The notes: generated by a model not told the origin, from the letters alone. Shown: positions 35,201 through 44,029, counted from the stretch's first letter. The stretch: 64,000 nucleotides of DNA from Acinetobacter lwoffii (GCF_015602705.1 NZ_CP059081.1:2675702-2739701); one strand, 5' to 3'. Program-made: numbers and translations.

Positions 35201-35906
35201 ACCAGCGTTGCCAGGCTTCCAGTTCACGCGCCTGAATCTTGACAAAATCCGCCACCTGCATCTCATGGCCATTTTCATCTTTGGGGCTATAGATCATCTG
35301 TTCGATATCAAGCGCAATATCCTGTCCCCAGGCCTCGAGCCAGTTACTCGGACAACTGCAGTTGTTTGGAGGACAGTTACGCGCGCAATAACCGCGATAA
35401 TCCATATAATGACTGAACAAACGCGACACCTGCTCGGCTACCCAGTACAGCATGCTCTGTTTTTTCAGCTGCTTCTCTGTACCCTGCTCCAGCCGGTCAG
35501 CACTGTCATAAATCCGCTTCACAATAGAATACAGCGGATGATCGACGTCTAAAGGAATCTGTTCAGGCAGAATACATTTACGCAATGCCTGAAACACGCG
35601 CCATTTGATGATAATGCGCGGAATATTGGCTTCACGGACCTGCTCCACTTCTTTAGGCGCATTCAATACCCATTGATAGGAAGTCCATTGAAAGGCGCGA
35701 ATCCGGTGATGAAACTGGGTATTGGCGCTAATACCTTTTTTCTCGGCAATTTTCTGGGTCAGCCAAGTTTCTACTGCCGGAGATGGCACAATAAAGTGCC
35801 GGGTTTGTAACACCTCAAATGGATTCCGGGCAGTCTGGTTGACAATACGCAGCATACTATCCAAAAGCACATCAATACGTTGACTCTGAATAACATGAAT
35901 GGCCAT
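32202..35906 (-). CDS. recC: exodeoxyribonuclease V gamma subunit (RecC)
   Basis: Chi-recognition and scaffold subunit of RecBCD. It starts MAIHVIQSQRIDVLLDSML and contains the family pattern FIVPSPAVETWLTQKIAE, the ILVLTPSLKELEPAI stretch and VVMLNLDSGKFPSRN. Length 1234 is slightly above the E. coli subunit. An unusual cysteine cluster, CARNCPPNNCSC (residues 174-185), lies where I recall no cysteines in enterobacterial RecC. AGGGG lies 5 bases before ATG 35906. First gene of recC-recB-recD. Confidence 0.96.
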   Translation of the reverse strand: MAIHVIQSQRIDVLLDSMLRIVNQTARNPFEVLQTRHFIVPSPAVETWLTQKIAEKKGISANTQFHHRIRAFQWTSYQWVLNAPKEVEQVREANIPRIIIKWRVFQALRKCILPEQIPLDVDHPLYSIVKRIYDSADRLEQGTEKQLKKQSMLYWVAEQVSRLFSHYMDYRGYCARNCPPNNCSCPSNWLEAWGQDIALDIEQMIYSPKDENGHEMQVADFVKIQARELEAWQRWLWQHVFQDDYAKILEIERLYWDRLENAETRAQALKRLPAQIVVFSLLELPPSQLDFLRRLGQYIDIYIFHFNPSQEYWADSVDPDWKARFDLQREERFIQRFEKTRQRKPNDAEIKDFRIKQLNFNAEDRESRHPLLTRFGKQARDHFSLLSKLSSGEEGLWADVFVDEYQNKLLAKIQSDILYLLEPEQHQYALSPDDDSVQIHVCHSSLRQLEVLKEQLIHWLAQGNEEAPRQPSDILVLTPSLKELEPAIRSVFAPPPRERETGSKRLQKDNLYLPIQIAGVSRLDVSNAWRAVLGRIQWVRRRFSIEDFADWLSLNATQQYYGLDYSQVERMLQLLTDAGFKRGLDQQHLQQSLSAGDEDYRFSFKFALDRLALGLAIPEHTLFQDTLSYAKVLTSDFPLISTLIRIYQDLVQRRDWLTLHETGQRTPVKTWLEYLRADLNEFRDAGVESLKTVAEIIDKQMRMLTLADYHDQDDPHASQELVALSLPLPYVLEEIQNTLEMQLDQAEPTGQITFSQIGQIRPLPYKLVVMLNLDSGKFPSRNQQVPFDLMRSLKPQLGDRSRLDDEQGAFLDALLLAQENLWLFYNGFDLEDGEARDPSTALQELVQHIALICQSEQPDAEVDPMVDIHGLSVAQHIQQLYHVHPLQPFDPAGFADMQTPRYQDQWFAVAEYIRSAEGKRSSWINAHYPALEQKEIRVLKGDEWIRDMIFPARLFLKSVGVSTIRYADLPSSREPLLLNKLEQYQVRDFLLQQEQEIEPSLMLDRLPVGKTQQATWLSSQQEQQLLQERLLQLGKELTPVTQQSLQFSPELIIHINLPQVPHSSYWLSMQSSSASEKRRAQIWLEYLLWLAYLNDDARSPELERIVIFSNKTLKFSGLSSSKAHEYLQLWLKAWEIGQQQPLVLPAELLMKKEWQWVENEQGKMTIVEMPELLKAWNNSYESAKPLASDESSLLHQDWQFILQDQDPDLALQNCCHDFAHGLYSPIHQHLEWVK

Positions 35907-36083
35907 TGGTTCCCCTGAACTGCTGAATGTGGTTTTTACTACAAAACGATAAAGATTATTTACTATACATCCCGAGCGCTCTATGACACTTTAAAACCAC
36001 ACTTCAGTCGAAAAATTTCTTTGAAAAAAGCATCTTAAAGATGCTTGAATAGAAAAAAACAACATAGAGCTTAGGTAGTGCCC

Positions 36084-36584
36084 ATGAAATTAGATAAAAT
36101 TCCTGAACGTCTCGATCCGAGCCTAGATTTAGAACAAATCCGCGACGAATGCCTGGAACTCACCAAAAAACGCGCCTACTATTCTGCTGGTGCTGCCGTG
36201 ATTCCGGTACCTTTTATGGACGTGGTCATTGATGTCGGCATCTTGTCGCAATTGATTCCCGAGATCAATGCCCGCTTCGGCCTGTCCCCTGAGCAGATCA
36301 GTGTCTACGATCCGAAAACCCGTCAGATTCACTGGCAAGAGCTGCGTAAACGTGGCGTAGAATTTTCCGGTCTGGTGGTCGCACGTACGGCAGTTAAAAA
36401 ATCTTTGAACAATGTTGCAGCGAAAGTGATCATAAAGCAAGTCACAAAATTCATTCCGCTGGGTGGTCAGCTGGTGGCCGCAAGTCTGGGTTATTTTGTC
36501 ATGAAAAAAATTGCCGATGCTCATGTGCAAGACTGCTATCGCACCGCTAAAAGTATTCAGCAAAAACAGGTCGCCCAAGGTTAA
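36084..36584 (+). CDS. DUF697-like membrane-associated protein
   Basis: A 166-residue protein whose middle resembles DUF697/YcjF-type domains: AAVIPVPFMDVVIDVGILSQL, a hydrophobic hairpin, and a second hydrophobic segment ITK-like FIPLGGQLVAASLGYFVMKKIA. The C-terminus is basic. Such domains are found at the end of some small GTPases; here it stands alone, with no GTPase gene nearby. ATG 36084 is chosen over GTG 36078, with a weak AGG site upstream. A small AAGCATCTT/AAGATGCTT hairpin lies 38 bases before the start. Function unknown. Confidence 0.6.
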   Translation: MKLDKIPERLDPSLDLEQIRDECLELTKKRAYYSAGAAVIPVPFMDVVIDVGILSQLIPEINARFGLSPEQISVYDPKTRQIHWQELRKRGVEFSGLVVARTAVKKSLNNVAAKVIIKQVTKFIPLGGQLVAASLGYFVMKKIADAHVQDCYRTAKSIQQKQVAQG

Positions 36585-36626
36585 TCCTGTTTAAGCTAAA
36601 TATTTTTAAACTGTTTAAAATTCTCT

Positions 36627-36654
36627 ACTTCAGGCAGATTATTCTGCCTGAAGT
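36627..36654. terminator. terminator hairpin overlapping the end of pap
   Basis: Stem ACTTCAGGCAG / CTGCCTGAAGT between convergent genes, with a T-run (36655-36660) on the plus strand. The stop codon of the minus-strand phosphotransferase gene lies within it. Confidence 0.65.
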
Positions 36655-38057
36655 TGTTTTAAAATAGCCTTTAGTACTTCGACCCGTGCGGTATGTTTAT
36701 CATCAGACGCGATAATGTGCCAAGGCGCTTCCTCAGTCGAAGTATGTTCAAACATATCGGCTGCCGCTTTCAGATAATCATCCCAGCGTTCCCGGTTACG
36801 CCAGTCTTCTTCAGTAATTTTAAAACGCTTATGTGGTGTATCTTCACGCGCCTTGAACCGTGCTGCCTGTTCCTCTTTAGAAATGGCCAGCCAGATTTTC
36901 ACAATCACCGTTTGATGCTTGACCAGGCTCTGTTCAAAACGGTTAATTTCCGCATAAGCTCGCTGCCATTCTACCGGACTGGAAAACCCTTCTACCCGTT
37001 CTACCAATACCCGACCATACCAGGAACGGTCAAAAATGCAGATATCATCATCGGTTTGCAGCTTGGTCCAGAAGCGCCATAAATAAGGACGGCTCAGCTC
37101 ATATTTTTCTGGTGCGGCAATGGTATGAATTTCATATTCACGTGGATCCAGTTTTTTGACAATCCGCTTGATCGCGCCGCCCTTGCCAGCAGCATCCATG
37201 CCCTCAAACAGAATTACCACATTACGCGAATCGGAACGCATGGCTTTGGCGACCTTCGCGGTTAATTTTTTTAGTTCCGGTTTGTAATCTTCTGGCTGGG
37301 CTTGAGTCTTGGAAGGATGTTTTAACTGCTCGGGAATCTTGGCCTGTTTCCATCTTCCCTTGGCTCTGGCGGGATGATCCGGACAATGTTTCAAGGCACT
37401 CAGGATATACTGGGCAAATTGCTGGTCGCGCTGCTGCTCATCTTCGCCATCAATAATGAACCAGTCCTCGGTAAAGCGCTGACGCAGGCGCTGCAAGGTG
37501 TCATATTCTTTGCGATTGCGCCAGTCCAGACCATGCAGTTGATGCCAGTGAGTTTCAATCGGATCCATGGCATCCAGACGTTTTTGCAAGACTTTCCAGG
37601 ACAGGTCAAACCAGACCTTGATCACATCGACATGGTTATTTTTCAGGTCCTGTTCAAAGGCCTGCATCTCTTGCAGATATTCATCAAACTGTGCATCACT
37701 CAGCGGGCTTTCAGCTTGCATGGCACTGCCAAGCAGATCACTGTACCAGTTACCAAACAGCACCATGATCTGGCCTTCGGCAGGAATAAAACGTGCATAA
37801 GGTTGCCACAAGGTCTGCTTCGGGCCGGCTAGCTGAGGCTTATCGGCTTTCACACGCAAATAGCGCGGATCGACCCATTCACGTAACTGTTTAACCGCTT
37901 CACCCTTGCCGGCCAGCTCAATGCCATTCACCAGAATCACCAGACTTTTGGCATTTTTCTGGCCCCGGGTCTTTTTTAAATTATATTGGGCATCAATCAG
38001 CTCGACAGACAGCTGATCTTCATCCATTAACTGAAATTGTGGTTGTTCCATACGCAT
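36639..38057 (-). CDS. pap: polyphosphate:AMP phosphotransferase (two-domain PPK2, class II)
   Basis: Transfers phosphate from polyphosphate to AMP to make ADP; first described in Acinetobacter johnsonii. Two PPK2 domains are in tandem. The C-terminal one has Walker A GMDAAGKGGAIKR and Walker B FDRSWYGRV. The N-terminal one keeps GIELAGKGEAVKQ but has FGNWYSD in place of the Walker B Asp-Arg, so only the second is likely catalytic. 472 residues from ATG 38057, chosen because AGGG lies 6 bases upstream; a TTG at 38063 and ATG 38051 are alternatives. The polyphosphate kinase ppk1 is not in this window. Confidence 0.9.
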   Translation of the reverse strand: MRMEQPQFQLMDEDQLSVELIDAQYNLKKTRGQKNAKSLVILVNGIELAGKGEAVKQLREWVDPRYLRVKADKPQLAGPKQTLWQPYARFIPAEGQIMVLFGNWYSDLLGSAMQAESPLSDAQFDEYLQEMQAFEQDLKNNHVDVIKVWFDLSWKVLQKRLDAMDPIETHWHQLHGLDWRNRKEYDTLQRLRQRFTEDWFIIDGEDEQQRDQQFAQYILSALKHCPDHPARAKGRWKQAKIPEQLKHPSKTQAQPEDYKPELKKLTAKVAKAMRSDSRNVVILFEGMDAAGKGGAIKRIVKKLDPREYEIHTIAAPEKYELSRPYLWRFWTKLQTDDDICIFDRSWYGRVLVERVEGFSSPVEWQRAYAEINRFEQSLVKHQTVIVKIWLAISKEEQAARFKAREDTPHKRFKITEEDWRNRERWDDYLKAAADMFEHTSTEEAPWHIIASDDKHTARVEVLKAILKQLQAE

Positions 38058-38262
38058 CTTCAACCCTGATCTTTTATTCTGTCTGCAGTATAGCGAGGAG
38101 TTTCAGCGCAAAAATAGCTCTGGCAACGTTTTTCACACGATTAAATTGGCTATTTAAACAACAGATTGACATACAAATGCCCGATCTCTGTTCAATTTGT
38201 CATAGCAGGATTGTCCGGCAGCCTCTAAGATTCTTGCATCCTCCAATCATAATTGAAGCCTC

Positions 38263-38967
38263 ATGTCCAAACTTGCCGTACTCGATGATCTGTTAGCGCA
38301 TTATTATCAACTGGCTTATCACACCCGGTCTGACATTCTAAGCCGTTTAGAGGATGTACAGGCCTGGCAGAAAGTCCGCATGCAGCGCACCCATCGCGCC
38401 CATTTTGCTGAAAAACAAAACCTGTTGATGTCCGAGTATTTCCTGAACCGTCTCTACGGCGGCGCTGACTTTGATGCGCTGGCAGAACAGATTGCCCGGC
38501 TGATGAAATATGCGCATAAAGCAGAAAAAGTTATTCCGGAAAATGCCATTAAAACCGGCACTTCAGGTGTAGAGCTGGCTATTCTGGCGGTACAGCTGGA
38601 TGAACAGGTCGCGATTCAGTTATTACAGGATTATCATCCGCATGAACCGTTGACTGACGAGATGATGCGCCTGACCTATCTCAAACTGGATCAGGGTGAA
38701 GCACGCTTGAAACAGCTGGCTCTACTGGATCAGCTCGGCATGAGTCTGGATAAATACATGCGCTCCTTTGTGGTCTATGCGGCCTTCAAGATGTGTAAAG
38801 GCGCGGCGAATAAATATAACTTTCAGGTAATGTATGAATTTATGCAGGATGGTTTTCTGGCCATGAAGCCACTCAAATCGGCAGAAAAATTTGTACGCAC
38901 GTTCACTGCTACCGAACGCCAGATTATCGATAAAGTACATTCTGGCGATCCGCTACCATTTCAGTAA
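38263..38967 (+). CDS. FFLEELY-motif-like protein of unknown function
   Basis: A 234-residue, all-helical cytoplasmic protein. A segment SEYFLNRLYGG near residue 60 resembles the FFLEELYG motif that names a conserved proteobacterial family; the rest (MKYAHKAEKVIPENAI, then LTYLKLDQGEARLKQL) is helical without catalytic motifs. No known activity for the family. ATG 38263 has a weak GAAG site. It is divergent from pap across a 205-base promoter region and precedes the ubiE operon. Confidence 0.6.
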   Translation: MSKLAVLDDLLAHYYQLAYHTRSDILSRLEDVQAWQKVRMQRTHRAHFAEKQNLLMSEYFLNRLYGGADFDALAEQIARLMKYAHKAEKVIPENAIKTGTSGVELAILAVQLDEQVAIQLLQDYHPHEPLTDEMMRLTYLKLDQGEARLKQLALLDQLGMSLDKYMRSFVVYAAFKMCKGAANKYNFQVMYEFMQDGFLAMKPLKSAEKFVRTFTATERQIIDKVHSGDPLPFQ

Positions 38968-39113
38968 ATACCCGATGAGTATTTCTGCCAAGCATGAATT
39001 TTTCTGTATATTATTCATAACAATTGCATCATGATTGCTGAATAAGCCTTTAGAATCTGTCATGATGCAGACAATGCAAGATTAACCCGATTGATATGTT
39101 AGGAGTGACTCCA

Positions 39114-40058
39114 ATGTCGAATGAAAATACAACGCCTACCCCTACCCCCGAGTCGGCACAACAGACAGACAAAGTGAGCCCATTCTTAACTGAACCCCTT
39201 CCACAAGGCACCCCGCAAGGTCAGCAACAATCTTTAGAACAACGTCTGACTGACACGCCTGTGACGGGTACTGTGCCTAAATACAATCTGCCACGCGGTG
39301 CCAATACAGGTAACGTCGGCTCAACCACGCACTTTGGCTATCAAACTGTCAACAGCGAAGAAAAAGCCCAGAAAGTCGCAGAAGTGTTCCACTCGGTGGC
39401 GAGCAAATACGACATCATGAATGATCTGATGTCTTTTGGTATTCATCGCCTGTGGAAGCGTTTCGCGATCAATATGTCAGGTGTACGCCGTGGCCAGCAT
39501 GTGCTGGATATCGCGGGCGGCACCGGCGACTTGGCGAAAGTCTTTAGCCGCGAAGTGGGCCCGACGGGTCATGTGGTACTGTCTGATATTAACGAATCGA
39601 TGCTGAATGTCGGTCGTGACCGTCTGATTGATGCGGGCTGTACCAATGTCGATTTCGTTCTGGCCAATGCCGAAACCTTAGAACCATTTGCAGACAACAG
39701 TTTCGATCTTTTAACGATTTCTTTCGGTCTGCGTAACGTGACCGATAAAGATGCGGCACTTGCTGCGATGTACCGTGTACTCAAGCCAGGTGGCCGTTTA
39801 CTGGTTCTAGAATTTTCTAAACCGGTGTTTGAGCCATTCTCTAAACTATATGACCTGTATTCGTTCACAGCATTGCCAATCATGGGTAAAATCATTGCCA
39901 ATGATGCAGAAAGCTATAAATACCTAGCTGAATCAATCCGTATGCATCCGGACCAGCGCACCCTGAAAGGCATGATGGAAAATGCCGGCTTCCAGAATTG
40001 TGACTATCACAACCTGACTGGCGGGATTGTTGCGGTTCACCGCGGTTTCAAACTTTAA
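39114..40058 (+). CDS. ubiE: demethylmenaquinone/ubiquinone methyltransferase UbiE
   Basis: C-methyltransferase of quinone synthesis. The SAM motif is [15 protein letters not shown], with family marks [29 protein letters not shown] and FGLRNVTDK. At the front is a Pro/Thr/Gln-rich tail of about 70 residues before TTHFGYQTV, roughly 60 more than E. coli UbiE. ATG 39114 is preferred over the upstream in-frame start at 39096, with GGAG 8 bases upstream. It leads a three-gene quinone operon: ubiE, ubiJ, ubiB, with gaps of about 12 bases. Confidence 0.95.
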   Translation: MSNENTTPTPTPESAQQTDKVSPFLTEPLPQGTPQGQQQSLEQRLTDTPVTGTVPKYNLPRGANTGNVGSTTHFGYQTVNSEEKAQKVAEVFHSVASKYDIMNDLMSFGIHRLWKRFAINMSGVRRGQHVLDIAGGTGDLAKVFSREVGPTGHVVLSDINESMLNVGRDRLIDAGCTNVDFVLANAETLEPFADNSFDLLTISFGLRNVTDKDAALAAMYRVLKPGGRLLVLEFSKPVFEPFSKLYDLYSFTALPIMGKIIANDAESYKYLAESIRMHPDQRTLKGMMENAGFQNCDYHNLTGGIVAVHRGFKL

Positions 40059-40070
40059 GGTTCCTTGCCT

Positions 40071-40748
40071 ATGTGGTCAATTCTGGCACTCGGTGCTGTT
40101 GAACGCGTGATTCATCATATCATTGATCTGGATGCCATTACCCGCATCCAGCTGAATGCTCTGTCCGGTAAGATGCTGCGGGTGGTGATCGCCTCGCCGC
40201 AGCTTTCGGTCGATGTTTTTTTTGATGAAAGCAAAGTTCGTCTGGAACCAACGGCAACCGGTCATACCGAAACACCTTCGGTCTTTGAACAACGTCCATT
40301 TGACGCAAGTTCCGCGACAGTCACCGAAGCAACTGCAACCTTGCAGGTCAGCAATGTGGTGGAATTACTCAAGCTGCTGCTTTCCGATGAAGTCGGCAAT
40401 ATTCCATTGCAAGGCGACTACAAGTTATTGCAGGAAATCCAGCGCATCATGCAACAGGCAGAATTAGATCTGGCGGCGCACTTAAGCCCCTGGATTGGCC
40501 CGACACTGGCGCATGAAATTGGTAAATTGCAACTGCTGCCCAAGCAGCTAAAACGCACCCTGCAAAGTCAATTATTTTTTGCCGAAGATGCCTTAAAAGA
40601 AGACAGCGGTCTGTTTGCCCCCCGCTGGCAAATGGATGACCTGAATCAGGACACCCGTATCCTGAATCAAAATTTAGATCGGGTTGAAGCAAAAATCCAT
40701 CAGCTTCAGGCTCAAATTGATGCCTCAAACAATTCTACTCAAGACTAG
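40071..40748 (+). CDS. ubiJ: ubiquinone biosynthesis accessory factor UbiJ (SCP2-like)
   Basis: UbiJ carries an SCP2 lipid-binding domain and, with UbiK, helps the cytosolic Ubi complex. Here the N-terminal ~100 residues include an SCP2-like pattern (LDAITRIQLNALSGKMLRVVI), the middle has VELLKLLLSDEVGNIPLQGD, and the C-terminus ends in a coiled coil (NLDRVEAKIHQLQAQID). Its identity rests partly on its place between ubiE and ubiB, as in other gammaproteobacteria. ATG 40071 is preferred over TTG 40065; AAGG lies 10 bases upstream. Confidence 0.85.
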   Translation: MWSILALGAVERVIHHIIDLDAITRIQLNALSGKMLRVVIASPQLSVDVFFDESKVRLEPTATGHTETPSVFEQRPFDASSATVTEATATLQVSNVVELLKLLLSDEVGNIPLQGDYKLLQEIQRIMQQAELDLAAHLSPWIGPTLAHEIGKLQLLPKQLKRTLQSQLFFAEDALKEDSGLFAPRWQMDDLNQDTRILNQNLDRVEAKIHQLQAQIDASNNSTQD

Positions 40749-40760
40749 GTACACAGCTTT

Positions 40761-42380
40761 ATGATTCCGCATGTTTCACGTTTACTCGAACTTTGGCGCA
40801 TCGCCGCGCACTATCGACTCGACACGTTGTTTCCTGCGGAAGAATTACCAGAAAAATCCCGGCATGTGCTATCCCTCATCCGGATGCATCCGGCCGCCTG
40901 GTCCAGTCGTGAACGTAAAAATCCACTCAAGCTGAAACTGACTTTAGAAGAAATGGGGCCGTTGGCGATCAAGCTCGGTCAACTGCTCTCGACCCGTCGT
41001 GACCTGATTCCACCTGAAGTTTTACAGCAACTGGTCTTGCTACAAGACCGGGTCAAGCCGTTTGATAATGACGTAGCCAAGATGCGCATTCAGGAATCCC
41101 TGAAAGCTGATGTAAATACCCTATTCGCGCGTTTCGATACCCAGCCACTGGCTGCAGCTTCGATTGCTCAGGTGCATACGGCTGCCTTGCATGATGGCCG
41201 TGAAGTGGTGGTTAAAGTCACCCGCCCGAATATTCGTCAGCAGATTTTGCAGGATTTTGAAATTCTGGAATGGCTCGGTCAATTTTTGGAAAAACGTCTG
41301 GAAGCAGCACGTGCCCTACATTTATCGGAAATCATTCAGGATTACCGCCAGATTATTCTGAATGAGCTGGATCTGACGCTGGAAGCAGACAATACCCGCC
41401 GTATGCGCCATCACTTTACCGGCTCGAGCATGATGTATGTGCCGGAAATTTACATGGACAGCAAAGACGTGCTGGTGGCCGAGCGCATTACCGGGGTACC
41501 AATTTCAGATATCGCGACCTTTGACCGGTTGGGCATGGATCGTGCCGATCTGGCGCGTAAAGGTCTAACCATCTTCTTTACTCAGGTCTTCCGCGATAAC
41601 TTCTTCCATGCTGACATGCATCCGGGAAATGTCTTTGTAGAAACCATCAATCCAGCCAATCCGCGTTTTATTGCGCTGGACTGCGCGATTATGGGCGAGC
41701 TGTCCAAACACGACCAGATGACCGTAGCACGCATGCTACTGGCGGTCATGAACAGTGACTTTATGCAGCTGATTCAGGTGGTGCATCAGGCTGGCTGGAT
41801 TCCACCGGGGACTGATCAGGATGCTTTGGCACGTGAAATGCGCCGCAGTGTGGGGCCGATGGTGTCCAAACCGATGCATGAATTGGACTTTGCCGGCATT
41901 CTGATTGAAGTGATGGATATCGCGCGTCGTTTCCATCTCGAAATTCCACCTCAATTGATGTTGCTGCTAAAAACTTTGGTGCATGTCGAAGGTTTGGGAA
42001 CCGACCTGTATCCTGAACTGGATATCTGGAGTCTGGCCAAACCGATCCTGACCGACTGGATCAAGGCCCAGATGAATCCGCAAAAGAACCTGAAAGAACT
42101 GGGACAGAAAATTCCGGATCTGCTTTTAGGGGCACAGGATTTACCGACCCTGATGATCGACAGCTTAAACGGTTTAAAAAACCAGTCGGCCTGGCATGCC
42201 AAACAGCTCAATGAATTACAAAGCATGCGCCTGCAAATGGAACATCAACAGAAGCGTAGCTGGATGTTCGGCAGTGTCATGGCCATTCTGCTGGCGATTG
42301 CAATTATTTCACCGTGGTTTGTGTCGGTGATTCTGATTGTGCTAGCAAGTGTGCTTGCCGTCTGGCGGATTGCGAAATAA
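40761..42380 (+). CDS. ubiB: ubiquinone biosynthesis protein kinase-like UbiB
   Basis: Atypical kinase/ATPase of ubiquinone synthesis, bound to the inner membrane. The KxGQ motif is in AIKLGQLLSTRRDLIP; the Ala-rich loop is PLAAASIAQVHTA; the lysine is in VVVKVTRP; the catalytic HADMHPGNVFV and metal-binding LDCAIMGEL follow. The last ~45 residues contain one or two membrane helices. 539 residues is normal. It ends the ubiEJB operon, and a terminator follows. Confidence 0.95.
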   Translation: MIPHVSRLLELWRIAAHYRLDTLFPAEELPEKSRHVLSLIRMHPAAWSSRERKNPLKLKLTLEEMGPLAIKLGQLLSTRRDLIPPEVLQQLVLLQDRVKPFDNDVAKMRIQESLKADVNTLFARFDTQPLAAASIAQVHTAALHDGREVVVKVTRPNIRQQILQDFEILEWLGQFLEKRLEAARALHLSEIIQDYRQIILNELDLTLEADNTRRMRHHFTGSSMMYVPEIYMDSKDVLVAERITGVPISDIATFDRLGMDRADLARKGLTIFFTQVFRDNFFHADMHPGNVFVETINPANPRFIALDCAIMGELSKHDQMTVARMLLAVMNSDFMQLIQVVHQAGWIPPGTDQDALAREMRRSVGPMVSKPMHELDFAGILIEVMDIARRFHLEIPPQLMLLLKTLVHVEGLGTDLYPELDIWSLAKPILTDWIKAQMNPQKNLKELGQKIPDLLLGAQDLPTLMIDSLNGLKNQSAWHAKQLNELQSMRLQMEHQQKRSWMFGSVMAILLAIAIISPWFVSVILIVLASVLAVWRIAK

Positions 42381-42393
42381 CTAAATGAGCTTT

Positions 42394-42424
42394 TAAAAAA
42401 CCTGACACTGTTCAGGTTTTTTAT
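42394..42424 (+). terminator. ubiEJB terminator
   Basis: Stem AAAACCTGA / TCAGGTTTT with a 6-base loop and flanking A/T runs. Confidence 0.85.
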
Positions 42425-42532
42425 TTTCTGGACATCGCATGACTCCAAAGTCACCTTAGGACATATCTTGCCATTGGGTCTTTAGACCTATCGCTTAAAA
42501 TAAGCACATATTTGGCTAGTATAGGTTCAACC

Positions 42533-43612
42533 ATGGTACAGATTTTACAGAAACGTGCGCCTGCGCTGACGATTCGTGCCGGCCATCTGGCACGTGAGCT
42601 GATTCTGGAACAAGGTTTGCAACCCGAACAGGTCGATATCGTGCCCGGTGCTGCAGGTGGCCCCAAAGGCATCGGTATTCAGGGACTGGATCAGGCGATT
42701 TTTGGTGAGTTTTTTCCACGTGCGCCTCAGCGTAGAACTTTGGTGGGTTCTTCGATTGGCAGCTGGCGCTTTGCCAGTATGGCTGCACATGGTGCTCAAC
42801 AGGGAACCGAACGCTTAGCTGAACTCTATACCAATCTCTATTTTCATAAAAAAATGACCCGTCAAGATGTCAGCGACATCTGCCGTGGCATGCTGCTGGA
42901 TCTGGTACAAGGCAAAGAAAACGATCTGGTCAATCATCCAGATTATCATCTCGCAGTCATTTCAATTAAAGCCCAGCATATTTTCCAGAGTGACAAGGCA
43001 TTGCCGTTGCTGGCTTCTGTGGCTGGAATTCTTGGAACGACCGCAGTCGCGCGCCGGCACAGCCGTCATTTCATGCAACGTGTAATCAGCCAGCCCAATA
43101 TCGGTGAACAGTTTAAAATCGCTGAAGATGGATTTACCACGCATTATCATGCACTAACCGAACAGAGTGTGTTGTCCTGGCTAATGGCATCGGCATCTAT
43201 TCCGGGGGTCATGGCGGCAATGCGCGATATTCCGGATGCGCCGCAGGGTTATTATCGCGATGGTGGCCTGATTGATTATCACATTGACCTGCCCTTTCAG
43301 AGCAAAGGCATTGTGCTGTATCCACATTTTACCGATAGCATTACCCCCGGCTGGTTCGACAAGTTATTTAAACGTACCTCAAATCCAGAAAATCAGGCAC
43401 GAACTTTGCTGCTTTCTCCATCGCAGCAATATCTGCAAAGTTTGCCTTTGGGTCGTTTGCCTGATCGTAAAGACTTTAACTTAAAAGATTTGGATCAAAC
43501 CCAACGGATTCAGCTGTGGAAGCAATGTATTGCGGAAAGTCAGCGTCTGGGCGATGAATTTCTGGAACTGGTCGAGAAGCAGAATTTTGCTGAGGTGATG
43601 CAAGCCTTGTAA
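42533..43612 (+). CDS. patatin-like phospholipase
   Basis: A predicted Ser-Asp acyl hydrolase. The oxyanion Gly-rich motif is GAAGGPKG (about residues 42-49), the nucleophile is in GSSIGSW (GxSxG), and the catalytic Asp is in YYRDGGLIDYH (DGG). No signal peptide is seen, so it is probably cytoplasmic or injected; the substrate is unknown. ATG 42533 is chosen over TTG 42512, with AGG 8 bases upstream. Start and end are single-gene like. Confidence 0.85.
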   Translation: MVQILQKRAPALTIRAGHLARELILEQGLQPEQVDIVPGAAGGPKGIGIQGLDQAIFGEFFPRAPQRRTLVGSSIGSWRFASMAAHGAQQGTERLAELYTNLYFHKKMTRQDVSDICRGMLLDLVQGKENDLVNHPDYHLAVISIKAQHIFQSDKALPLLASVAGILGTTAVARRHSRHFMQRVISQPNIGEQFKIAEDGFTTHYHALTEQSVLSWLMASASIPGVMAAMRDIPDAPQGYYRDGGLIDYHIDLPFQSKGIVLYPHFTDSITPGWFDKLFKRTSNPENQARTLLLSPSQQYLQSLPLGRLPDRKDFNLKDLDQTQRIQLWKQCIAESQRLGDEFLELVEKQNFAEVMQAL

Positions 43613-43672
43613 TTGGCAGCAGCTGCCCGATTATTTGTATAATTGCTTTAATTTTGTGAACTGTTGAAATTT

Positions 43673-43990
43673 ATGCAGAAGTTTTTAGTTGTCCTGCAAT
43701 ACCTGTGTCTGGCCTTTGCCATTTATCTGATTTATAGCGTCAGCATGTCGCTGTATCGCCAGGATTTTGTCCTGATGGAACTGGTCGCTGATATCGGTAC
43801 GATTCTGATCTGTATCGACCTGGCGGTGTTTTTATTTACCAGTAAAGGCAAGCCCGGCATTAGCATGGAAGAATATGCAAAAAGACTGGAACAGCCACCA
43901 TCTAAACTGGTCTATGTGACACGAAAATTGGGGCATCTCGGTATTTTGCTGATTATCACCAGCTGGATTGTGCCGATGATTAACTCATAA
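43673..43990 (+). CDS. unknown small membrane protein
   Basis: A 105-residue protein with three likely membrane segments: LVVLQYLCLAFAIYLIYSV (about 5-25), LVADIGTILICIDLAVFLFT (about 37-58) and LGHLGILLIITSWIVPMI at the C-terminus. A hydrophilic loop with MEEYAKRLEQPPSK lies between the last two. No recognisable family. ATG 43673 is chosen over an upstream TTG; the ribosome site is weak. It follows the phospholipase after 60 bases. Confidence 0.6.
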   Translation: MQKFLVVLQYLCLAFAIYLIYSVSMSLYRQDFVLMELVADIGTILICIDLAVFLFTSKGKPGISMEEYAKRLEQPPSKLVYVTRKLGHLGILLIITSWIVPMINS

Positions 43991-43999
43991 TGATCCAAT

Positions 44000-44029
44000 A
44001 AAAAACCTCCCAATTGGGAGGTTTTTTTA
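44000..44029. terminator. bidirectional terminator
   Basis: Stem AAAAAACCTCCCA / TGGGAGGTTTTTT with a short loop, between the small membrane protein gene and convergent tex. Confidence 0.9.

Noticed and set aside
28109..35552. Many plus-strand frames inside recBCD
   Set aside because: Shadows of the minus-strand recC, recB and recD genes; no ribosome sites and no domains.
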